A DNA stretch of 64,000 bases, taken from positions 124,001 to 188,000 of the forward strand of contig JAXRKN010000030.1 in the NCBI GenBank assembly GCA_038502055.1. Reading direction: 5' to 3'. This DNA is from Tanytarsus gracilentus. Taxonomy: Eukaryota > Arthropoda > Insecta > Diptera > Chironomidae. The position numbers and the translations under genes were made by a program. Of the stretch, positions 63,205-64,000 are shown piece by piece. Positions within the stretch are counted from its first letter, which is position 1. Each line of letters begins with the position of its first letter. The notes under the pieces are model-generated. The model saw only the letters and a list, made by a program, of their open reading frames with translations, searched no databases and was not told the DNA's origin.

Positions 63205-63834
63205 ATGAAAAAGTTGGTTACAATAATTTCAATTCTTCCAATAATTTTTGCGGCAAGTCCGATGCATCCTTGCCAACAGAACTGGGCAGATCGACCATTG
63301 CCAACAGCTGTCTTTTTTGGTGGTCGTGAGAATTTTTGTCGTCAAGAACCTTGCTCGGTATTTCAGAGTATTGGATGGGGAACCACAATCATTGACTTTA
63401 CGCCAAATCGAGAGATTACGGGTGATTAAATTTATTCACTTAAAAAACTTAAAATAATTTTAATTTTGAAGGTCTTCACGCTGAGTTGTGGGCACGAGTT
63501 ATTGGATTAGTCATTCAAGTAAAATTAAAACAACCAAAAATATTAAAATTAATTTAATTTATTTTTTAGCATTCGCTTCCTCAAGACATGCAAGACAATC
63601 CATGGAGCTATCTCATTGGATCTGAAAATCCGATTCCAGCTGGTCGTCCTGTCACTTTTAATTTAACAATTCCTGTGCCATCAGGTGAGAATGTTTTAAA
63701 AATTCTGAGCAAATATTTAATTAAAATTTTTTCAAGATGTTCCAATGGTTTCATCTGTGAACATTTTCTCACTCTACGATCAGAATCGTGAACCAATTTT
63801 CTGCTACGAAATTCGAACTGATGTCCAGCCATAA
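63205..63834 (+). CDS. NPC2-like ML-domain lipid-binding protein
   Basis: Exons 63205-63421, 63472-63518, 63570-63684 and 63737-63834 join in phase to 158 residues. A signal peptide (MKKLVTIISILPIIFAAS) is followed by an ML (MD-2-related lipid-recognition) fold pattern: ENFCRQEPCSVFQSIGWGTT, IIDFTPNREI, HAELWARVIGLVIQ, then IPAGRPVTFNLTIPVPSDVP and VNIFSLYDQNREPIFCYEI. Secreted NPC2 relatives bind sterols or other lipids and are expanded in insects, with roles in sterol transport, chemosensation and immunity. Only four cysteines are present. The usual central pair including the CPL motif is replaced by a segment without cysteine (SENPIPAG), so one disulphide is lost. AATAAAA near 63858 may be the polyadenylation signal. 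Confidence 0.85.
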
Positions 63835-64000
63835 ACTATTTCAACTTTTTCTATTTTTAATAAAATTAAAATTAAAAAACATTAAAAATTAATCTTGAAG
63901 GAATTTTCAACTTTAATTCTATTTAGCTTTCATCACGTCAATAAACTTAATAATTCAAGAAAAATATTCAAAACCTCAACTAACATCAACCCCACACTCG

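Noticed and set aside
1..64000. CRISPR arrays, bacterial operons or prophage
   Set aside because: The window is eukaryotic with spliceosomal introns; no spaced direct-repeat array of that type is present.

Overview
The window is AT-rich eukaryotic DNA with short spliceosomal introns (mostly 50-90 nt) and small secreted-protein genes. It looks like an insect, most likely a nematoceran dipteran such as a midge. The grounds are a quiver/sleepless protein almost identical to the fly one, a cluster of RR-2 cuticle protein genes, insect-type DUF1091 and NPC2-like genes, and arthropod TATA-type promoters. Species is inference. I rebuilt exon-intron structures by hand from GT/AG sites and reading-frame phase. 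In every complete model with more than one coding exon, the summed exon length is a multiple of three.

Layout. 1-804: 3' part of qvr (sleepless), a GPI-anchored Ly6 protein. 4196-9006: fibulin-type extracellular matrix gene, 10 exons. 9190-16323: five RR-2 cuticle genes in mixed orientation with a nearly identical core, interrupted by a DUF1091 gene (9842-10500) and a polypeptide GalNAc-transferase gene (11524-13460). 16324-23385: gene-poor. 23386-27629: ABCG half-transporter whose introns hold a 50-bp perfect palindrome and a TIR element with 120-bp tandem repeats. 28065-31956: small secreted-type genes, namely a second DUF1091 gene with a broken or unusual 5' end, two LRR proteins, and a possible clip-like mini gene antisense between them. 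34284-51961: klingon/wrapper-like Ig-superfamily adhesion gene with a 14.4-kb first intron carrying a 3.5-kb nested TIR element. 59882-60377: small secreted acidic protein of unknown function. 63205-63834: NPC2/ML-domain protein.

The cuticle cluster would supply exoskeleton proteins. The LRR, ML-like and clip-like genes resemble extracellular recognition genes of insects, but a joint immune role is only a hypothesis. The strongest non-genic signals are the homogenised cuticle cores and inverted gene pairs, the perfect palindrome, a short TIR element family around AGGCTGACCA, and the large nested repeat in the Ig-gene intron.
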